64,000 nt of DNA from CAVZTX01 sp963778375 (GCA_963778375.1 CAVZTX010000001.1:124001-188000); one strand, 5' to 3'. Shown: positions 1 to 9,010, numbered from the stretch's first letter. The notes: generated by a model not told the origin, from the sequence alone. Translations and numbers: made by a program.

Positions 1-1153
1 CTAACGATTGCTGCTGTCGATCGTCCTTGAAGCGTGGTCGTCGTTGCCAGGCGAGAGCGAGCATACCAAGGAGTGCCAGTGGCAAGAACCAGGCGATCTG
101 TCCCGCCAGGGGTTGGATGAAGAGGCGCAGTGGACCGGCGGTTCCGATATCAAAGATGCCACCTCCACCACCAGGTCCTCCTGACGGCGGCTGTTGCCCT
201 GCTCTCGTTCCTCCCGTGGTGGGTGGTCTTCCATTGCCAAAGGAAGGACGAGTTCCAGTGCCGCTCGTGTTCCCGGAAGCGGGAGAGTTTCCACCTCCAA
301 GCAGGCGCTGAATGCCATTGTAGCCAAGGGCCAGGCTGATCTCCGAGTTGTTCTGCGTTGAACCCACGTAGGGCCGTTGCGACGCCGGAGTGAGGTCTAC
401 TGCGACCATCCAGGAGAGCGAGATCACCAGCAGCAACGCCCCTGCTACAGCCAGGTGTGCAATGCGCTTCCAGATGCTCCTGGGCGCGGCCAGCAGGTAG
501 AGCAGCCCGTACGCCGGGACCACCAGGTAGGCCTCCAGACTCTTAACATTGAAGCCGACGCCGACGATGACCGCGGTCAGCAGCAGCCAGCGTAGCCGTC
601 CCGTCTCAGCCGCACGCATGACCGCCCAGGCTCCCGCAAGCATCAGCAGGGTCAAGGTGCTATCAATCGTAATGTTGCGATTGGTCAGAATGCTGATCGG
701 GCTGAGGGCCAGGGCAAGAGCCGCCAGCAGGCCAGCCACCACCCCAAAGTGGCGTCGGACCAGGTAATAAAGCAGCACAACCGACAGCACCCCTGCCAAT
801 GCCGAAGGTAACAGGATACTGACCGAGTTGAAGCCAAAGAGCTTGGCGCTAGCCGCATCCAACCAGAAGCCCACCGGGGGCTTATCGATCGAGACGAAGC
901 CGCCTGGATCATAGGCGACAAAAAAGAAATTATGCCAGCTATCCAGCATGCTTCTGATAGCGGCCGGGTAATAGGAACTGTAGCCGTTTGCACCCAATCG
1001 ATAGAAGTTCAAGACGATCGAGATGAGTGTGATGCCCATGAGCGACAGGCGATGCCAAGCCAGCCAGGGATTCTTTCCTTGTTGTGCTATCGGTTGCTCA
1101 GCCTTAGAGTGAGGAGTCGTTTGTGTTGTAGCAGTGCTACCTGTATCAAGCAT
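1..1153 (-). CDS. Glycosyltransferase family 39 (ArnT/PMT/YkcB-like) membrane protein, partial
   Basis: This is a polytopic membrane transferase that is expected to move a sugar from a polyprenyl-phosphate carrier to an extracytoplasmic acceptor. The minus frame is open from an ATG whose complement is at 1151-1153 to the window edge, about 384 codons, so the C-terminus is missing. After a first membrane segment near residue 35 comes SSYYPAAIRSMLDSWHNF, then VSIDKPPVGFWL, which is the acidic loop and conserved Lys-Pro-Pro of GT39 enzymes. Several hydrophobic helices follow. Near residues 315-350 there is a Gly/Pro-rich low-complexity loop, typical of YkcB-like members. It lies downstream of a GT2 gene on the same strand, as in YkcC/YkcB-type pairs. 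The acceptor is unknown. Confidence 0.85.
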   Translation of the reverse strand, partial: MLDTGSTATTQTTPHSKAEQPIAQQGKNPWLAWHRLSLMGITLISIVLNFYRLGANGYSSYYPAAIRSMLDSWHNFFFVAYDPGGFVSIDKPPVGFWLDAASAKLFGFNSVSILLPSALAGVLSVVLLYYLVRRHFGVVAGLLAALALALSPISILTNRNITIDSTLTLLMLAGAWAVMRAAETGRLRWLLLTAVIVGVGFNVKSLEAYLVVPAYGLLYLLAAPRSIWKRIAHLAVAGALLLVISLSWMVAVDLTPASQRPYVGSTQNNSEISLALGYNGIQRLLGGGNSPASGNTSGTGTRPSFGNGRPPTTGGTRAGQQPPSGGPGGGGGIFDIGTAGPLRLFIQPLAGQIAWFLPLALLGMLALAWQRRPRFKDDRQQQSL

Positions 1154-1342
1154 CGTGTTGTTTCCCTTCCGCTTGTATTATGTGACGCTCCACTCTTTGG
1201 AGAAGGATTTCCACTTGCAAGACATCCGTGAGAGCGTCTGTATATTGTATGGTGTAAGGATGCTTTTCCCATCTGTTTGAGCGTACGCTCCGTTCATTGA
1301 TTCTCCATTGGAAACACATGAGAACGTTCCAATGATTCGTCC

Positions 1343-2173
1343 TCATAGTGTGTGAAGCATCTGTGCCTGGTGCATCCTCTTTTGTTTTTCTCGCCGCCAC
1401 TTGTGGGCAAATGAGAACAGTTCGCGGAAAGCACGCAGAATGACGCTCAGCCTGGCACCTGTCGCACGCCCACCCCGTCGTGGCAAATGTTGCACTCCAA
1501 CCTCCCTATAAGTGCAACCAGCACGCTTCAACTTATACAGCAACTCCGCATTAATCATGGCTCCTCTCGTTTCAAGTGGATACTCGTGCAAGAAATCAGT
1601 ATGTAGAAGCTTAAAAGCGCAATCGATATCACGCACCCGCACCCCCAGAACCTCCCGCACAAGTATCTTCCAGCCCCACGCATTAAGCTTGCGCATCCAC
1701 GTATCCTGTCGCTCCAACCGGTACCCAATCACCGCATCATATTCATCAATGAAGACCATCAATTGAGCCAGGTCACGAATATCAAACTGTCCATCGGAGT
1801 CCATAAAAAAGGTAAGTTCCTTGGTCGCCATTGCAAAACCATCCACCAATGCCACTCCATAGCCCTGATTGTGCTCATGCGTCACCATCCTCACACGCGG
1901 CTCAATCTCCATAACTGCGGCAACGATAAATCCCGTGCGATCCGTACTCCCATCATCCACCACAATCACCTCAAAATCCATTCCCCACGCCCGCATCACA
2001 TTCAGCACCTCCCCAAGCGTCGCCCCAATCACCGCCTCCTCGTTATAAGCCGGCAGCACAATCGAGATGCCATGACGACCTTCAAACTTTTCCCCCCGCT
2101 CCTTATAAAGTGGTTGAGTGGCATCAGGAACCTCATTCCTCTCCACTCCATCCATTTCAACAGTGTCTATCAT
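1343..2173 (-). CDS. Family 2 glycosyltransferase (polyprenyl-phosphate sugar synthase type)
   Basis: This is a 276-residue GT-A glycosyltransferase resembling dolichol-phosphate mannosyltransferase. It likely loads a nucleotide sugar onto a polyprenyl phosphate at the inner membrane face. Visible motifs are ISIVLPAYNEE (about 36-46), VVDDGSTDRT (71-80) and the DxD-like MDSDGQFD (124-131). No C-terminal membrane helices are obvious, so it is the soluble, short type. The first 33 residues are a variable leader. It is transcribed towards the GT39 gene 189 bp further on, and a lipid-linked sugar made here could be the donor for that enzyme. This division of labour is inferred from family knowledge. 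The sugar cannot be told from sequence. Confidence 0.88.
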   Translation of the reverse strand: MIDTVEMDGVERNEVPDATQPLYKERGEKFEGRHGISIVLPAYNEEAVIGATLGEVLNVMRAWGMDFEVIVVDDGSTDRTGFIVAAVMEIEPRVRMVTHEHNQGYGVALVDGFAMATKELTFFMDSDGQFDIRDLAQLMVFIDEYDAVIGYRLERQDTWMRKLNAWGWKILVREVLGVRVRDIDCAFKLLHTDFLHEYPLETRGAMINAELLYKLKRAGCTYREVGVQHLPRRGGRATGARLSVILRAFRELFSFAHKWRREKQKRMHQAQMLHTL

Positions 2174-2224
2174 AAGAAAATCCTCTCAAACTCACATCTA
2201 TGAACGATATAGCCCGTAACCTCC

Positions 2225-2249
2225 GTAGGGGCGGACTTAATGTCCACCC
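2225..2249 (-). repeat. Hairpin repeat with CCCCTAC tail
   Basis: GTAGGGGCGGAC and GTCCACCC flank a 5-nt loop. Read on the minus strand, the arms pair with one G-U and the element ends in CCCCTAC, the tail shared by other hairpins in this window. A second palindrome, GGGGTAGAG...CTCTACCCC, follows at 2253-2289, and GGTGATC/GATCACC at 2302-2322. The whole 2174-2555 gap is therefore a cluster of hairpins with no gene. Confidence 0.6.
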
Positions 2250-2318
2250 GCTGGGGTAGAGGGGTGATGGCAGCTCTCCACTCTACCCCTACCCGTGTAA
2301 AGGTGATCGGTTTAAGAT

Positions 2319-2391
2319 CACCTCACATCAATCAGAATATCAGGAGAGAGTTTGAAGTACATTGGAACCAAATGAGGAAATTCTTATCAAA
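2319..2391 (+). repeat. Diverged direct repeat, copy 1
   Basis: About 73 bp that matches 2992-3065 at roughly 75 percent by eye. Best-conserved blocks are TCAATCAG and ATTGGAA.CAAATGAGG followed by AAATTCT. The two copies flank the His-rich gene. No coding potential is seen in either. Confidence 0.5.
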
Positions 2392-2435
2392 TATGCTGAC
2401 TACTCAGTCAGTCCAAAGAGGTTGTTGAAGCAGAG

Positions 2436-2462
2436 ATGTAGTGGCGACCCTTGCAGTCGCCA
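2436..2462 (-). repeat. CAAGG-loop hairpin repeat, CCCTAC-tail family
   Basis: On the minus strand the arms TGGCGACT and GGTCGCCA enclose a GCAAG loop and are followed by CTACAT. It is one of the copies whose arm sequence differs from the other copies but remains self-complementary. Confidence 0.65.
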
Positions 2463-2475
2463 GGTTGCACCGAAA

Positions 2476-2508
2476 AAAACACTCACTAGAAACCCTGGTG
2501 AGTGTTTT
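2476..2508 (-). terminator. Intrinsic terminator of the His-rich gene
   Basis: A perfect 11-bp stem, AAAACACTCAC/GTGAGTGTTTT, with an 11-nt loop. On the minus strand it runs into seven T residues, about 50 bp after the stop of the His-rich gene. Confidence 0.8.
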
Positions 2509-2555
2509 CATATCGAAACAGTAAAAGATTTTGTTATGCAGAAGAAGGCTACTGA

Positions 2556-2777
2556 TTACACTTTTGCAGCAGAGCTATGCTCCGTATGCTTCTTGGCTGC
2601 TTCTTCCATATGATTGGTAGCATGAGTATGGTGTCCATGAGCCAGATGAGCGTGATGCCCAGCCTTGTCATGTTCCCCTTTTTCATGCAATTCAGCAGCA
2701 GCACGATGATGCTTTGCGGCCTGCTCGTGGTGTTCTGCAGCCTTGCGATGATGCTCCGTTGCAGGATGACTTGGCAT
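2556..2777 (-). CDS. Small His/Ala/Glu-rich protein
   Basis: This is a 73-residue protein in which about a quarter of the residues are histidine, arranged as helical HHRKAAEHHEQAAKHH and HHAHLAHGHH blocks. The i, i+1, i+4 spacing would put histidines on one face of a long amphipathic helix. I recognise the type (MPSHPATEHHRKAAEHH-like small proteins in soil bacteria and proteobacteria) but know of no proven function. Metal or nucleic-acid binding would fit the composition and is only inference. It has its own terminator and no same-strand neighbour closer than the hairpin cluster, so it is probably monocistronic. The 490 bp upstream hold no other gene. Confidence 0.75.
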   Translation of the reverse strand: MPSHPATEHHRKAAEHHEQAAKHHRAAAELHEKGEHDKAGHHAHLAHGHHTHATNHMEEAAKKHTEHSSAAKV

Positions 2778-2884
2778 AGGTAATTTCTTCCTTTCCCTTC
2801 TTTAATATAGACACATCAGATGCTCCTGAAATAACTGTCATCTTCTTCACACAGAGGAAAGAAGTACGGATATCTCAGATACAT

Positions 2885-2900
2885 GGATAGCTAGCTATCC
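2885..2900. repeat. Perfect 16-bp palindrome
   Basis: GGATAGCTAGCTATCC is a perfect inverted repeat with no spacer, about 110 bp upstream of the His-rich gene start. The rest of 2778-3267 is AT-rich and shows no gene. The palindrome could be an operator for either flanking gene, but nothing else supports this. Confidence 0.35.
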
Positions 2901-2991
2901 TATTTTCTATCACGCATATCTTATCTTATTTTGATACAAGCACAATAAGCATTTATTCTATTCATTAACACTCACAAGGGGGCACTCCAAT

Positions 2992-3065
2992 CACTTCACG
3001 TCAATCAGGGTAGTAGGAGGAGGATGTGAGGGATATTGGAAGCAAATGAGGAAATTCTGATAAAA
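2992..3065 (+). repeat. Diverged direct repeat, copy 2
   Basis: Partner of the element at 2319-2391 in the same orientation. It sits in a 490-bp gene-free stretch upstream of the PQQ-propeller gene. Confidence 0.5.
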
Positions 3066-3267
3066 GAAATCTTAATCACATGTAGTATATTTATCACCTT
3101 AACTCAACCAGTTCACCACCACTACTCCCTTCCCAACCCAATGCCCTTCCTCCATAATCAGCTTGATACATTCTGTCCCTTTTTACGCCTGACACAATGC
3201 TGAAACATCTGCTAATGGCATAACTATTGATCTGTATCTAAAGTGAACTTAAATCTGAGGTGTACAT

Positions 3268-4518
3268 ATGCGTTTCTCAATCCGCTCCAAGGTCAGCATG
3301 GCACTCTCTGTGCTCATTATGGTATCTGGTGGACTTGCCCTACTCATCAGCGCTCGCCCAGCCGTACATGCAGCCGGTCAAGCCAGTACTCCCTCTTCAA
3401 TTGCAACTGCGAGATCCAATGTCCAGAGGAATTGGCCTCAGTATAATTTTGACGCATCTCATACCGGTGATAATCCCTATGAAAATATCCTTACTCCCTC
3501 TAATGTCTCCAACCTAGCCCTCGCTTGGAGCTATAGTACCGGAGGCATAGGAGGTATTACTTCGCCCGCAACCGTAGCCAATGGAATACTCTATGTTGGT
3601 GCAGAAAACTATACCGTCTACGCACTTGATGCCGCAACAGGTTCCCTCAAGTGGAGCTATTATACGGGTAGCAATCTTACCACGGCTCCGGCAGTAGCCA
3701 ATGGTCTGGTTTATGTTGTCGGCCCTGGAGTCCTCGCCTTGGATGCGATGACAGGGACCCTCAAATGGAGTTTTTCTGCTACCAATGCCTCGATTAACGC
3801 AGCTCCAACAATAGCTGGCAATCTCATCTATGTCAACACGGCTGTTGGACTCTATGCGTTAGACCTAATGACTGGTGCCGTCAAATGGAGCTACGCTACG
3901 ACATTGAATAGCACCAGTTCTTCACCTGCAGTAGCCAATGGTGTTGTCTACGTTGGCCTGTACGATACGGATAAAGCCGCTAACATATATGCATTTGATG
4001 CTCTGACAGGCGCTCTTAAATGGCGCTACGTCACTGGGTTTTCAAACTGCTGCATCTCCTCCCCATCGGTTGCCAACGGTATTGTCTACTTCGGTGTTGT
4101 AGATTACGTTTCATCTCAAAATTCGCATGGAATGCTTTTTGCCCTTGACGCGGCAACAGGTACCCTCAAATGGAGCAAGGCCGTAGATTGCTCCGCAGAT
4201 CAAGCACCAGTCGTGGCAAAAGGTGTGCTTTACCTGGCAACGCTAGATCCCAGGAAGCTAGAAGCGTTAGATGCTCTGACCGGCAAACTCAAATGGGGTT
4301 ACCAAACGGGAGGTCCCATAGCTTTCTCCCCAGCAGTAGCAAATGGAGTTGTTTATTTTGGCTCGGAAGATCATAACACCTACGCGTTAGATGCTACCAC
4401 GGGCATCCTCAAATGGAGTTATCCAGCAGGCTACGAATCACCTATTGTTGTCAACGGTATAGTCTACATTGGATATGACAAACTCTACGCCTTCCACCTA
4501 CCCAGCACAACGCCATAA
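3268..4518 (+). CDS. Secreted PQQ-like beta-propeller repeat protein
   Basis: This 416-residue protein has a Sec signal peptide (basic start, hydrophobic MALSVLIMVSGGLALLI, likely cleavage after AVHAA near 36). After it come about eight beta-propeller repeats of the PQQ/BamB type, each with ATVANGILYVG..YALDAATGxLKWSY. The repeats fill the chain to the C-terminus, with no extra catalytic domain. Residues needed to bind PQQ as a dehydrogenase are not evident, so a scaffold or binding role is more likely than an enzyme. The last segment lacks a membrane anchor, so the protein is presumably released or wall-associated. It stands alone, with the decayed acetyltransferase relic downstream on the other strand. 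Confidence 0.88.
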   Translation: MRFSIRSKVSMALSVLIMVSGGLALLISARPAVHAAGQASTPSSIATARSNVQRNWPQYNFDASHTGDNPYENILTPSNVSNLALAWSYSTGGIGGITSPATVANGILYVGAENYTVYALDAATGSLKWSYYTGSNLTTAPAVANGLVYVVGPGVLALDAMTGTLKWSFSATNASINAAPTIAGNLIYVNTAVGLYALDLMTGAVKWSYATTLNSTSSSPAVANGVVYVGLYDTDKAANIYAFDALTGALKWRYVTGFSNCCISSPSVANGIVYFGVVDYVSSQNSHGMLFALDAATGTLKWSKAVDCSADQAPVVAKGVLYLATLDPRKLEALDALTGKLKWGYQTGGPIAFSPAVANGVVYFGSEDHNTYALDATTGILKWSYPAGYESPIVVNGIVYIGYDKLYAFHLPSTTP

Positions 4519-4519
4519 G

Positions 4520-4706
4520 AGATCCTCGTAGCGGGTTTCGACGCGGTGCAGTCCTCTTTGAAGTGGTGGAAGCCGCATTAGCCGATGAGTTTGTCTTCGT
4601 TGTGGAGAATGATGCCCCAGCGGATGGCTTTTCGTTGGGTGTTGCGGGTTTGGATCTGGTTGATCAGTTCTTGTGTGTCGGGGAGTGATTGCGGTGAATA
4701 ACTGAC
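4520..4706 (-). pseudogene. Decayed GNAT (RimJ/RimL-type) acetyltransferase remnant
   Basis: The minus strand encodes a segment ending RWGIILHNEDKLIG, then an in-frame TAA at 4578-4580, then CGFHHF. A shift of frame then gives LHRVETRYE. Together they match the central part of RimJ/RimL-like N-acetyltransferases (WGI.L...LIG.CGFH...HR.E..Y.L). The N-terminal start and the acetyl-CoA pyrophosphate loop are missing. One nonsense codon plus one frameshift in under 200 bp shows that it is dead. Identification rests on motif memory and would need a profile search. Confidence 0.5.
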
Positions 4707-4716
4707 CTTTAGGACG

Positions 4717-4745
4717 TTGCAGTGGACATTATCATGCGCTACTCT
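4717..4745 (+). promoter_or_regulatory. Candidate promoter for the BNR-repeat gene
   Basis: TTGCAG and TACTCT are separated by 17 bp, about 40 bp before the start codon at 4786. This is a moderate match to the housekeeping consensus and is not confirmed by context. Confidence 0.35.
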
Positions 4746-4785
4746 ATCCATAGAATGGAGTAGAACTGAATGCAGGAGGCATGGC

Positions 4786-5823
4786 ATGAAAAAATTATAC
4801 ATTGCGACGGACAAAGCCCTGGCTATTGCACACGAGCACGATAGGAAATGGGTGGTTGAAGCGCAGCTTACGGGCATGGCTACACAATGCCTGGCTGTTG
4901 ATCCGCAACGGCCAGAAGAGGTCTATTGCGGCACTTTTGGGCAGGGATTGTGGCGCAGTAATGATGCAGGAAGAACGTGGGAAAACGTAGGAACAAACGT
5001 CATTGGTGAGCAGGTTATGTCGGTTGTGATCAGTCCATTAGAGCGTTCGGATGGGCAGAGCGTCGTCTACGCGGGAACAGAGCCGAGCGCCATTTTCCGT
5101 TCGGAGGATGGGGGAGCAACATGGCGTGATCTGGCCACACTGCGCGAGTTACCATCTGCTCCAAGCTGGAGTTTCCCGCCCCGTCCATATACCAGCCACG
5201 TACGCTGGATCACCCCTGATCCACTCCAAGCCGGGCGCATCTATGCAGCCATTGAAGCAGGGGCACTTATTCGCAGTTTCGACGGGGGTGAAAGCTGGGA
5301 AGATCGAAAACCCGGTGGACCTTTTGATACACATACTTTAGCGGCGCATAAGCTTGCGCCCAAGCGTCTGTATTCAGCGGCTGGGGATGGTTTTATGCAT
5401 GCAGGCAATGGCTTCGTCCAGAGCGATGATGGGGGAGATACATGGTACCGGCCCGATGAAGGTCTCAAGCATCATTACCTCTGGAGTGTAGCGGTTGATC
5501 CTGCTGATCCGGATACACTGGTCATATCTGCGGCACATGGTCCACAGCAAGCACATAATCCCATGAGCGCAGCGTCAGCGGTGTACCGTCGGAGCCATAA
5601 CAGTCCATGGCAACAGGTGAGAGATGGTTTGCCCGAGGAAAAGGGATTACTGGCATGTGTATTGACTACCAATCTCGCCGAACCAGGGGTCTTTTACGCG
5701 AGCAGCAATAAAGGCATTTTTCGCTCCACTGATGCGGGTGTGAGTTGGGAAGCGTTACCGATGCGCTGGCCGGGCAATTTCCAGGTGGGGCGGGTGCATG
5801 CACTTACGGTAGTAGAAGAATAG
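4786..5823 (+). CDS. BNR/Asp-box beta-propeller protein
   Basis: This is a 345-residue cytoplasmic-looking propeller with no signal peptide. Asp-box motifs (S-x-D-x-G-x-T-W) recur as LWRSNDAGRTWENV, IFRSEDGGATWRDL, LIRSFDGGESWEDR, VQSDDGGDTWYRP and IFRSTDAGVSWEAL. This arrangement is found in sortilin/VPS10-like and sialidase-like WD40/YVTN repeat proteins. Catalytic residues of sialidases are not apparent. The start at 4786 is chosen because AGGAGG lies at 4774-4779; an upstream in-frame ATG at 4717 falls in the presumed promoter. Function is unknown beyond a ligand-binding propeller. It is a single gene. Confidence 0.85.
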   Translation: MKKLYIATDKALAIAHEHDRKWVVEAQLTGMATQCLAVDPQRPEEVYCGTFGQGLWRSNDAGRTWENVGTNVIGEQVMSVVISPLERSDGQSVVYAGTEPSAIFRSEDGGATWRDLATLRELPSAPSWSFPPRPYTSHVRWITPDPLQAGRIYAAIEAGALIRSFDGGESWEDRKPGGPFDTHTLAAHKLAPKRLYSAAGDGFMHAGNGFVQSDDGGDTWYRPDEGLKHHYLWSVAVDPADPDTLVISAAHGPQQAHNPMSAASAVYRRSHNSPWQQVRDGLPEEKGLLACVLTTNLAEPGVFYASSNKGIFRSTDAGVSWEALPMRWPGNFQVGRVHALTVVEE

Positions 5824-5899
5824 GGCCACTTCTTTTTACCTGTACGCTTCTGCCTGGAGATTGAATAATTCGGCGTAGCGGCCTGAGAGGGCAATGAGC

Positions 5900-5966
5900 C
5901 AGACCTCGCCCACAGGCGGACACAAGGTCCCCACTCCTCCCAGCACCTCTCCCGCCCCTACAGATC
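5900..5966. repeat. Hairpin repeat remnants with CCCCTACA tail
   Basis: GGCGGACACAAGGTCCCC and a later CCCGCCCCTACAG resemble the CAAGG-loop/CCCTAC-tail hairpins but the arms are imperfect. The stretch 5824-5977 holds no gene and separates two convergent genes. Confidence 0.4.
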
Positions 5967-5977
5967 ACCCGAGATCG

Positions 5978-6760
5978 TTATGGGCGTTCGGATTGCCAGG
6001 CGGTGTGTTTTTCGATGAAGTTTAGGGTGCGTTGCCAGGCGTCAGCGGAGGCTTCGGCGTAGTCGGTAGCGCGGCGGTCGAAGAAGCTGTGCGGGGCACC
6101 GGGGTAGATGACGATTTCGTGATCGACTCCGGCAGTGTCGAGATTTTGGTCAAGGGCTTCTACGTCGCTGACGGGAATGGCCTGGTCGGCTCCGCCAAAT
6201 AGACCCAGGACGGGACAGGTGATGCTTCCGGCTATGTCAAGGATGGTGCCGGTGGCATCAGATGGCCTGACGCGAGATAATCCAGCATAGAAGCCTATAA
6301 CGCCGGCCAGATCAAATCCACTCGCGGCGGCGCGGAGTGAGAGGGATCCGCCCATGCAAAAGCCGACGATGAAGGTGGCTCGCGTTGCTCCTGCACCTGA
6401 ATGAAGCTGAGCAAGAGCAGCAGCAACATCGGCAGAGAACGTTTGTACGCGCATCTGCTCCACGTGTGGCATGTATTCAAATGCGTCATTGCGTGCTGTG
6501 AGACCGGCGGTGCGGCCAAAGTAGTCAATGGCGAGCGCACTTATGCCTGTTTCGGCAAAGCGTAGTGCGAGTTCCTTGTAGAATTGGTGGAGTCCTCGTA
6601 CGTCGGGAAATATGAGTACCTGCGCTCCTCCCGGTTGCTGAGGATGGGCGGCGTAGGCTGCGAAATGGTTGCCGTCTTCAGCGGTGAGGACGATATCTTC
6701 TCCGTGGGCTGCGCCATTGTTGGGGGTAATAGGCGGTAGGGCGTTGTCGTCATAACACAT
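5978..6760 (-). CDS. Dienelactone hydrolase family protein
   Basis: This is a 260-residue alpha/beta hydrolase of the DLH family, which classically opens the lactone ring of dienelactones in aromatic degradation but includes many carboxylesterases. The nucleophile elbow is GFCMGGS with Cys135. The acid is Asp192 in LFGGADQAIP, and the base is His224 in YPGAPHSFF. All three sit at the usual spacing, and length is normal for the family. No signal peptide is seen. There is no aromatic-degradation gene nearby, so the substrate is open. The start at 6760 is the first ATG and lies 190 bp from the divergent Rpn pseudogene. Confidence 0.92.
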   Translation of the reverse strand: MCYDDNALPPITPNNGAAHGEDIVLTAEDGNHFAAYAAHPQQPGGAQVLIFPDVRGLHQFYKELALRFAETGISALAIDYFGRTAGLTARNDAFEYMPHVEQMRVQTFSADVAAALAQLHSGAGATRATFIVGFCMGGSLSLRAAASGFDLAGVIGFYAGLSRVRPSDATGTILDIAGSITCPVLGLFGGADQAIPVSDVEALDQNLDTAGVDHEIVIYPGAPHSFFDRRATDYAEASADAWQRTLNFIEKHTAWQSERP

Positions 6761-6889
6761 ATGTTGCTACTCCTTTATGCGAAAGAAAATAATTTGCGCT
6801 AATTATTGTACACCATAGTTGGGATTTCAGGTAATGCTTTGCCTGCCAAGCTGGGCCATTTAAAGCCCTGAAGGTACGTGAGAAAAGGC

Positions 6890-6918
6890 TCGACAGCATG
6901 TTTCCGATATGCTACACT
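6890..6918 (+). promoter_or_regulatory. Candidate promoter of the Rpn-family gene
   Basis: TCGACA and TACACT are 17 bp apart, 35 bp upstream of the start at 6954. Confidence 0.45.
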
Positions 6919-6953
6919 TGCCGTAGAAGAAAAAACGTAGGCGGGTACATGTT

Positions 6954-7877
6954 ATGGCAGGCTTGTGGGATAACTTGATGAAACGGTTGGTGGGAGCCAA
7001 CCCAGAGCACTTTCTCAACTGGTTAGTCGGTCAGGCAACGTTTGTGGCCATGCTGGACAACGAACTGAAGAGCCAGAACTTGTTTGCTGACGCCTTGCTC
7101 CATATGCAACGAAGAGGGAGGCCTGAGCTACTGCATATTGAATTCCAGACGTATAGTGATTCCGAGATGGGACAACGTTGCTGGACTACAATGTGTTTGC
7201 TTCCCATCAATATGAGCATCGTCCCACCTCGACCTACGTGATCTATTTACGCAAAGGGGTTGAGGTGGCCGAATCTCCCTACATTCGGCGCTCGATTGAT
7301 GGCGAAGACATCCATCGTTTTTACTTCAAGGTCGTCAAACTATGGGAGCTTCGCTCAGAGGAGCTTCTGCAAATGGAGTTGAGCGGGTTGCTTCCGTTGC
7401 TGACATTGACAGAAGGTGGAAAGCGACCTGAAGTCGTCAATGAGATGATTGAGACGCTGGGAGCGGCACAGGAATTCGATTTGCTGGCGATCTCACAAAT
7501 CGTGGGGGGTTTAGTCTTCAAGGAAGGTTCTGAAAGAGAGTGGTTCAGAAGGAGGTTTCATATGTTTCAAGATATCCTGCGAGAATTGTGGGTCTATCAA
7601 GAAATTGGGCAAGAGTACCTTGAAAAGGGTATGAGAAGGCATTGAGAAGGGTAGGAAAGGGCATTGAGCAAGGGAAGCTAATAGGGCAGAGGGAATGCTT
7701 CTGAGTTTTGTGCAGACACGTTTTCCAGAAATTATAGCTCTGGCCAAGCAACAAGTAGAGAGCATTGCAGACCCGGAAGTCTTGCAAAAAGTCTTCCTCA
7801 AGTTGTCAAATGCTGAGACAGTTGATGAGGCTAAAAAGATCCTTTTTGAGGTAGATAACAATAAAAACAGGCACTGA
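6954..7877 (+). pseudogene. Rpn-family PD-(D/E)XK nuclease/putative transposase, frameshifted
   Basis: Three frames together give a full Rpn/RpnC-like protein of about 305 residues. Frame one starts MAGLWDNLMKRLVG and includes LLHIEFQTYSD, the E-x-Q of the PD-(D/E)XK core. It breaks near 7170, where the expected LLDYNVFASHQYEH continues one frame over. That second part carries VFKEGSEREWFRRRF and ends near 7630. There, a purine-rich stretch encoding EKGIEKG-type repeats slips at least three times before MLLSFVQTRFPEI resumes. Family members promote RecA-independent recombination and are often mobile and multi-copy. A clear promoter lies upstream. Four or more indels make a working product unlikely unless they are sequencing errors. 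Confidence 0.8.
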
Positions 7878-8193
7878 ATAAAAGAAGTCTATCCATGATC
7901 AGAAGAGATTCCCTAGATGAAATGATGCCAGAAGGTTCCTCTAGTGATACTATTTGGTACTTGCGTCTAGATGTTCGATTTGTTACCTTTATTGATAGGT
8001 AAAGCATTATTCATTACTTTTTTTAGCATTTGTTTCAAAATAATCTGGTCCTTGGGAGCATGTTTAGTGCTCTGTCAATCTTTATTTGAGGGGTGAGAGG
8101 TGATGCCTTGTAGGAGGCACTACTGCATTTCGCTCATCAAATGAATGTTGGCAGTTTATTCGTTTTTAAAATGCTCTAGAAAGGACTATATAT
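7878..8193. other. Gene-free interval
   Basis: 316 bp without a convincing ORF, hairpin with T-tract, or repeat of the kinds seen elsewhere in the window. A 35-codon frame starting near 7895 has no ribosome binding site. Confidence 0.4.
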
Positions 8194-8930
8194 ATGACTT
8201 ATGCACACAATGTTTCTGCTACTCTGACTCGCTCATTTCGCTTTGTTCCACTGAAGACACTTATCGGCACTATGCTCCTCATGGTTATGTTTGTGCTCGC
8301 AGCCTGTGGATCAGGACCGGCAAATCCATCTACAACTAAGGCAACCGGTGCTGCGGTGACCTCCACGTCCATCCTCTCAAGTACATCAAGCACAGGACAG
8401 ACCTCTAGTACAGGGCCGGGAACATCTACGACGGCAGTTTCTACCGGTTCGACGGCAACGTCTGCGAGCGGTTATCCGATACAGGTGTACTTTTCCAAGT
8501 TTCCGGATTCGTTGAACAATTTTGGCGCGGTGTTCGCGGTCAATCGCACTTCGCCTACGACTGCGGTGGCGACGTTTGCTCTCCAGCTTTTGATCGCGGG
8601 ACCGACACTGAGTGAGCGCAGTTCAGGGTACTTTTCAGAGCTGAATAGTATCTTGAGTGGGGCATCGAGTTGTTCGGCTCCCTATCCAACCGGCGGGCCT
8701 GATTTCACCTTGACGTTGAATATGAAGGGGTCGAAAGCCAGAACAAGGGACGGCGACGGTGCAGTTTTGCCGCGACTACCAATTCTCCTGGTATTGGTGC
8801 GGATGCGCGCATTCTGACGGAGATCAATGCTACACTCAAACAGTTTTCGAATATTAAGAAGGTGGTTGTGCTGACACAGGCGGGGCAATGTTTTGGGGAT
8901 GAGAGTGGGGGGAATATGTGTTTGAAGTGA
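8194..8930 (+). pseudogene. GerMN-domain-like lipoprotein, frameshifted
   Basis: The start encodes a basic N-terminus and a lipobox (FVLAACGS, Cys near 36), then a Ser/Thr-rich linker to about residue 90. The globular part, QVYFSKFPDS...TAVATFALQLLIAGPT, resembles GerMN-domain lipoproteins. Frame one stays correct to about 8740. The downstream homology continues as GTATVQFCRDY in a second frame, then as SPGIGADARILTEINATLKQ to GNMCLK in a third, ending TGA at 8928-8930. So at least two indels lie between 8735 and 8785. With those repaired the protein would be about 245 residues. As read, translation ends at 8817 with a scrambled tail. GerMN assignment is moderate. Confidence 0.65.
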
Positions 8931-9010
8931 GATTAAATAATGTTTGAAGTGAAGATGCGGTAGAATAGGGTATATGGAAAAGAGCAGGTAGATAAGCTGC
9001 CTGCTTCTTT

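Noticed and set aside
1..327. 108-codon minus frame at the left edge
   Set aside because: It is out of phase with the GT39 gene, whose open frame covers the same bases with membrane and motif content.
7895..8003. 35-codon frame in a gene-free interval
   Set aside because: No ribosome binding site and no recognisable content.
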